Of a stretch of 64,000 nt of DNA, positions 60,939 to 64,000 are shown piece after piece; position 1 is the first letter of the stretch; each line of letters starts with the position of its first letter. Source of the stretch: JBDRLU01 sp043812795 (GTDB taxonomy: Bacteria; Chloroflexota; Dehalococcoidia; Dehalococcoidales; UBA2162); assembly GCA_043812795.1 (NCBI GenBank), contig JBDRLU010000038.1, positions 6,116 to 70,115 of the forward strand, given 5' to 3'. The position numbers were made by a program, and so were the translations under genes. The notes beneath the pieces are model-generated. The model was not told the DNA's origin and did not search any database. It saw nothing but the letters and a program-made list of their open reading frames with translations.

Positions 60939-61496
60939 TTGCTAATTGGCGGAGCGCGGAGCGGCAAGAGCCGCTATGCCCAAGAAATGGCCGAGAAGTC
61001 GGGACAAGTGGTGCTTTTCGTGGCCACGGCTGAAGCCGGCGACGAAGAGATGCGCCATCGTATCGCCAAACACCGGCAGGTCCGGCCGAAAACATGGCGC
61101 ACCCTGGAAGCCACCAGGAACATCGGCAGGCAGCTTCGACGGAAGATTGGGCAGGCACAGATGGTCATTATCGACTGCATCACGCTGCTGGTCAGCAATA
61201 TCCTTACCCGCTACACCGACGAGACCGGAGAGCCAACTGCTGGTGCCGAAGTTATCGAACAAGAAGTAACTACCGAAATCGACGGACTGATTGAAACGAT
61301 GAACTCTGTTGATGCCAGCTTCATCATCGTGACGAATGAAGTTGGTGAAGGGCTGGTACCGCCGAATGCTATCGGACGGCTGTACCGCGACTTACTGGGT
61401 CGGGCAAACCAGATGCTGGCCAGGCAGGCTGATGAGGTCTATCTTATGGTCGCTGGCTTGCCTCTCAAAGTGAAACCAACCGAACATTCAGGCTAA
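60939..61496 (+). CDS. cobU: Adenosylcobinamide kinase/adenosylcobinamide-phosphate guanylyltransferase
   Basis: Bifunctional kinase and guanylyltransferase of cobalamin assembly, 185 residues. P-loop GGARSGKS, the guanylylation His in HRIAKHRQVRP, VIIDCITLLVSN and FIIVTNEVGEGLVPPNAIGR. TTG at 60939 is the nearest ordinary start, but AGGAG is 16 nt away. An in-frame ATT at 60933 lies 10 nt from it and gives I-T-L-L-I-G-G, which matches the usual M-I-T-L-xx-GG start, so a rare ATT initiation is possible. Last gene of the operon. Confidence 0.92.
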   Translation: MLIGGARSGKSRYAQEMAEKSGQVVLFVATAEAGDEEMRHRIAKHRQVRPKTWRTLEATRNIGRQLRRKIGQAQMVIIDCITLLVSNILTRYTDETGEPTAGAEVIEQEVTTEIDGLIETMNSVDASFIIVTNEVGEGLVPPNAIGRLYRDLLGRANQMLARQADEVYLMVAGLPLKVKPTEHSG

Positions 61497-61536
61497 CGTT
61501 ATCTTCTTCGAGTTGGCATTTCCTTCAAGTACGACC

Positions 61537-61642
61537 TCACCCCTACCCCTTCAGGGAGAACCCTTCAGGGTGAACCCTCTCCTTCAAGGAGAGGGGAAAT
61601 AGGTATAAGAGGGCAAAGCCCTCTTCTGACAACTCCTTAAAG
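61537..61642. repeat. Dispersed spacer repeat, family A
   Basis: CCCCTTCAGGGAGAACCC and TTCAGGGTGAACCCTCTCC, then CCTTCAAGGAG, AAGAGGGCAAAGCCCTCTT and CTGACAACTCC. Follows cobU. Confidence 0.75.
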
Positions 61643-61647
61643 AAGTG

Positions 61648-61697
61648 TCATTACGAGAAGTTCCGATGTATCGGGACAACGAAGCAATCTCGTGCGA
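61648..61697. repeat. Short family C-like repeat
   Basis: TGTCATTACGAGAAG, then CCGATGTATCGG as a small palindrome and GCAATCTCGTG. Confidence 0.55.
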
Positions 61698-61828
61698 TTC
61701 GATAAATCCAAATCCTAAGCTCTAAATTAGGGTTTAGAAATTATTTGGAGTTGCTTCTCTGGCAAAGGCAGCGTAAGGAATACAGTTCATAGTTAGCTCG
61801 TCGAAGCCATGGCTGCACGAATATAGGG

Positions 61829-61945
61829 ATGTTTGCCCAATCAATAGAGACCTCTTATACCATGAGCGGTTGGGATAGGGAGGGAGTGCCAACCCGAGCC
61901 AAGCTTCAGGAATTAGGAATCGAATGGGCGGCGGAATTACCGTGA
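61829..61945 (+). pseudogene. Remnant of the C terminus of an aldehyde:ferredoxin oxidoreductase
   Basis: Thirty-eight codons read FAQSIETSYTMSGWDREGVP followed by TRAKLQELGIEWAAEL and a stop. GWDxxGxPTxxKLxELGLE is the typical end of tungsten-dependent aldehyde:ferredoxin oxidoreductases (AOR). No upstream AOR sequence remains; the fragment begins at a dispersed repeat (TGCACGAATATAGGGATG). It is a decayed gene end, not a functional gene. Confidence 0.45.
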
Positions 61946-62041
61946 GATTCCGCTGCAAATGGTAGCAGAATTATATAACATTGAGAGGACTGGTGAATTC
62001 CATCCCAGGAATGATAGCATCTGGTAACAACAGTCCGCCAG

Positions 62042-63124
62042 CTAGAATATAATCACATTGCGTAGTGCTTCTCCCCTCTCTGCGGACTCTATTGCTTCAT
62101 TGACCTGCTCCAGGGGATATCGTCCGGTGATAAGCTCATCCAACTTAAGGTGCCCAGCCTGATAAAGGGCCACCAGCTTAGGTACATCTATGCTTAGTCG
62201 CGTTGTTCCCATCACGCTCGTTGTAATTACTCTCTGCCTCCATGACCCGATTGGCGGCAAATTTAATGTCTGGTTCGCTGGGGGTAAGCCTGCCACGACA
62301 ATCATGCCGCCGTTAGCGGACATTGCAAAACCCTGGGCTATAGCAGCCGTACTCCCAACCGTCACAAACACATAATTCGCCCCTCTCCCGGATGTTAGTT
62401 GCTGGACTTGCTTGATGGCGTCCTTGTCGTCAGCCTTGACGGTATGTGTTGCCCCAAAAACCCGGGCCGTCTCCAATTTGTTCTCCAGCATATCCACCGC
62501 AATAATTGGATAGGCCCCCGATAATGCTGCTCCCTGCACAGAATTGACTCCGACGCCTCCAACACCGACGACGACCACACTGCTTAGGGCTTTGACCTGC
62601 GCACAGTTAACCACCGCCCCGACACCTGTTATCACGCCGCAAGCGAGCAGTGCTGCCCGATCCATGGGCATTTCCTTGGGAATTTTGACCACCTGGGACT
62701 CGTCGACAATGACATATTCAGCCAGGCTGCCTGTCCTGGCCATAACGGCGAGAGCCTGTCCTTGCTTATTGTGGAGGCGGGTCTCCGTATTTAGAGGCCA
62801 CTGTGCCTCGCACAATTCCGGGTGCCCGGAAACACAGTAGAGGCAACGGCCGCAGGATGATATAAGCGATACTACCACCGGGTCACCCGGCTTTACTGAA
62901 GTTACATTTTCCCCTAACTCCTCAATATAACCCGCAGATTCATGACCGACCACTATAGGTAGCTTTCCCCCGGCACGTTCCCCCCTGATGTTATGAATGT
63001 CACTGTGACATATCGCCGTCGCTACGAGGCGAACTTTAACCTCGCCTTTCTGCGGTGGGTCGATATCTACCTCTTCCACCACTAAGGGTTTATTGTATTC
63101 GTAGCAAACTGCAGCTTTCATCAT
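62042..63124 (-). CDS. Zinc-dependent alcohol dehydrogenase
   Basis: A 360-residue medium-chain dehydrogenase. Catalytic zinc ligands lie in AICHSDIHN and GHESAGYIEELG. The structural zinc has four cysteines in SSCGRCLYCVSGHPELC. The NAD loop is VGVGGVGVNSVQGA, with an acidic residue (Asp) at the end of the next strand (IIAVDMLENK), so NAD is likely preferred. It resembles class III-like or NDMA-type alcohol dehydrogenases. AGAAGGAGG precedes tandem ATGs (63124, 63121). Remnants of AOR and a short-chain dehydrogenase flank it, so it may be the survivor of an aldehyde/alcohol locus. Confidence 0.93.
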   Translation of the reverse strand: MMKAAVCYEYNKPLVVEEVDIDPPQKGEVKVRLVATAICHSDIHNIRGERAGGKLPIVVGHESAGYIEELGENVTSVKPGDPVVVSLISSCGRCLYCVSGHPELCEAQWPLNTETRLHNKQGQALAVMARTGSLAEYVIVDESQVVKIPKEMPMDRAALLACGVITGVGAVVNCAQVKALSSVVVVGVGGVGVNSVQGAALSGAYPIIAVDMLENKLETARVFGATHTVKADDKDAIKQVQQLTSGRGANYVFVTVGSTAAIAQGFAMSANGGMIVVAGLPPANQTLNLPPIGSWRQRVITTSVMGTTRLSIDVPKLVALYQAGHLKLDELITGRYPLEQVNEAIESAERGEALRNVIIF

Positions 63125-63151
63125 AACCTCCTTCTAGAAACGCTCGTATTC

Positions 63152-63315
63152 TTAAGCTACTTCTTCATTGCCCAGAAATCCTGAGCGATTTAATCTTAGC
63201 CCTCTGGATCGTTCGCCAACCTGGACATCAATGGTGACACCCATGACCCAATCTGAAGCATCAGAATCTGTGCTAATTCGGTTTCTGACACCTCAACAAC
63301 CCGATACTTCCTCAT
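63152..63315 (-). pseudogene. Probable remnant of a short-chain dehydrogenase C terminus
   Basis: An ATG at 63315 follows AAGGAGGGAGGAG and reads MRKYRVVEVSETELAQIL before ending at 63196. In a second frame the same DNA reads SDASDWVMGVTIDVQVGERS and ends at 63152. xSDASxWVTGxTxDV is the usual C-terminal motif of short-chain dehydrogenases, so a frameshift seems to join the two. The fragment is too short to be an enzyme. It lies 28 bp upstream of the alcohol dehydrogenase on the same strand. Confidence 0.3.
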
Positions 63316-63359
63316 CTCCTCCCTCCTTGAAAAGTGACTCTCACGGCTAGCTTTCATTT

Positions 63360-63847
63360 GTGATTATACGCTGGCTGGGGTAAATTGTACACCGGAAATC
63401 TTTTCGCTTTTACCCACAGACGCTTGATATACTGGTCACACTACGATGAAAGATTACGCTGCTGCACTTTAAGATGAAATGTGTAATGTTTTGGTAGAGA
63501 TCTCCGATGCACGAACATCGGGATGTATGTTCAACCATGCGTACGAATATTTGATACCTTTTAGCTTTTCTATTAAGTGAAGTTGACACTGCAAGAACAT
63601 GGGGATGTCTGATTTCTCGTACTCATGTTATCCCTCTGGAAAGGATTTTCTAAGTATTCTACCCACGAGAAATAATAACAAGTTTAAATCACTATTGAAT
63701 GAAGACAGGGATTGAAAGATACTCTGACTAGTATTGCTTTGAGGCTAATAAAGGGCTAAAAATCAATAGGTACATGAATTCACACAAAAGGCAAAGTCCT
63801 CGAGGTAAATAAATAAAGCTAGCTGTTTTTGTTAGCTCGCAATTTCT
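63360..63847. other. AT-rich spacer without a recognisable gene
   Basis: Two copies of a short motif, TGCACGAACATCGGGATG (63508) and TGCAAGAACATGGGGATG (63590), match one at 61814. A weak stem AGCTA/TAGCT followed by TTTATTTATTT on the minus strand (about 63811-63836) could end the gene at 63848. Nothing else is seen. Confidence 0.4.
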
Positions 63848-64000
63848 TTAGCGAAGCTTCCTATAGTGTGCTCGCCAACCGAGATTTATTGCCCAAAGTA
63901 ACGCTAAATTACGGTGTGCTAGACCGACTCTCTTCCAAATAGAGGGTAGTCTGAAGAACTCTTGCGAAGCCCATGCGTGTCCCTTTTGTAATACATTCCG
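63848..64000 (-). CDS. 3' end of a gene running off the window (possible radical SAM protein)
   Basis: The minus strand is open from the window edge to a TAA at 63848, giving 50 residues, including HAWASQEFFRLPSIWKR and LALLWAINLGWRAHYRKLR. The length is an exact multiple of three to the edge. A C-terminal aromatic/basic sequence like this (FFRLPSIWKRV...NLGWR) is seen in B12-binding radical SAM proteins, but the match is by eye and weak. The N-terminal part lies outside the window. Confidence 0.45.
   Translation of the reverse strand, partial: RNVLQKGHAWASQEFFRLPSIWKRVGLAHRNLALLWAINLGWRAHYRKLR

Noticed and set aside
61946..62040. Second coding remnant after the AOR fragment
   Set aside because: One frame reads protein-like for about 26 codons but matches nothing I recognise and has no start.

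Overview
The window looks like chromosomal sequence from an anaerobic bacterium, most likely a member of the Chloroflexota, class Dehalococcoidia. That placement is an inference. It rests on a compact genome with many short overlaps, a T-box-controlled trp operon, a corrinoid nucleotide-loop operon behind a B12 riboswitch, low-potential Fe-S and flavin enzymes, and dispersed palindromic repeats in the spacers. There are no rRNA genes, CRISPR arrays, prophage or intact insertion sequences. One tRNA gene (tRNA-Ala, anticodon TGC) is present.

Layout. 1-2.4 kb: 3' part of an ETF:quinone oxidoreductase, a repeat-filled spacer and a GIY-YIG-type nuclease gene. 2.4-8.8 kb (minus strand): trpE-G-D-C-B-A behind a strong promoter and a tRNA-Trp T-box; trpF is missing, and a palindromic repeat lies on each side of trpC. 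8.9-9.7 kb: an isolated HEPN-like gene. 9.7-14.9 kb (minus): nusA-ylxR-infB-rbfA-truB from one promoter, without rimP. 15.0-22.5 kb: an M20 amidohydrolase, a three-gene CoA-dehydratase/activase-like ATP-dependent reductase system, plsX, trxA, trxB and a Gate-domain membrane protein. 22.5-33.7 kb: aldo/keto reductase, DUF169, a broken small gene, proB, an MFS carrier, mfd, a PspC/toastrack pair and a YchF-like protein with an altered P-loop. 33.7-42.7 kb: TauE-type exporter, tRNA-Ala, META lipoprotein, AlkD-like repair protein, MacB-type permease, a P-type ATPase and an ABC-2 exporter. 42.7-45.6 kb: an RNA-handling cluster (zinc ribbon, S21, two RRM proteins, DEAD-box helicase). 45.6-54 kb: DUF3795, ATP-grasp ligase, M20 peptidase, GNAT, receiver protein, alpha-glucan phosphorylase and an old-yellow-enzyme/dienoyl-CoA-reductase-type protein. 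54.1-61.5 kb: a TPP riboswitch with an AIR-synthase-like gene and thiN, then a cobalamin riboswitch with cbiB-cobD-cobT-cobS-cobC-cobU. 61.5-64 kb: a decayed region with remnants of aldehyde:ferredoxin oxidoreductase and a short-chain dehydrogenase around an intact zinc alcohol dehydrogenase, ending in the 3' end of another gene.

How the parts work together. Three RNA sensors tie biosynthesis to its end products: the T-box for Trp, the TPP riboswitch for thiamine and the B12 riboswitch for corrinoid assembly. Many genes start at TTG, GTG or possibly CTG/ATT, and several have a TATAAT box so close to the start codon that the mRNA must be leaderless or nearly so. The most interesting targets are the three-gene ATP-dependent reductase-like system, the thiamine operon built from ThiN plus an AIR-synthase relative, and the S21/RRM/helicase cluster.
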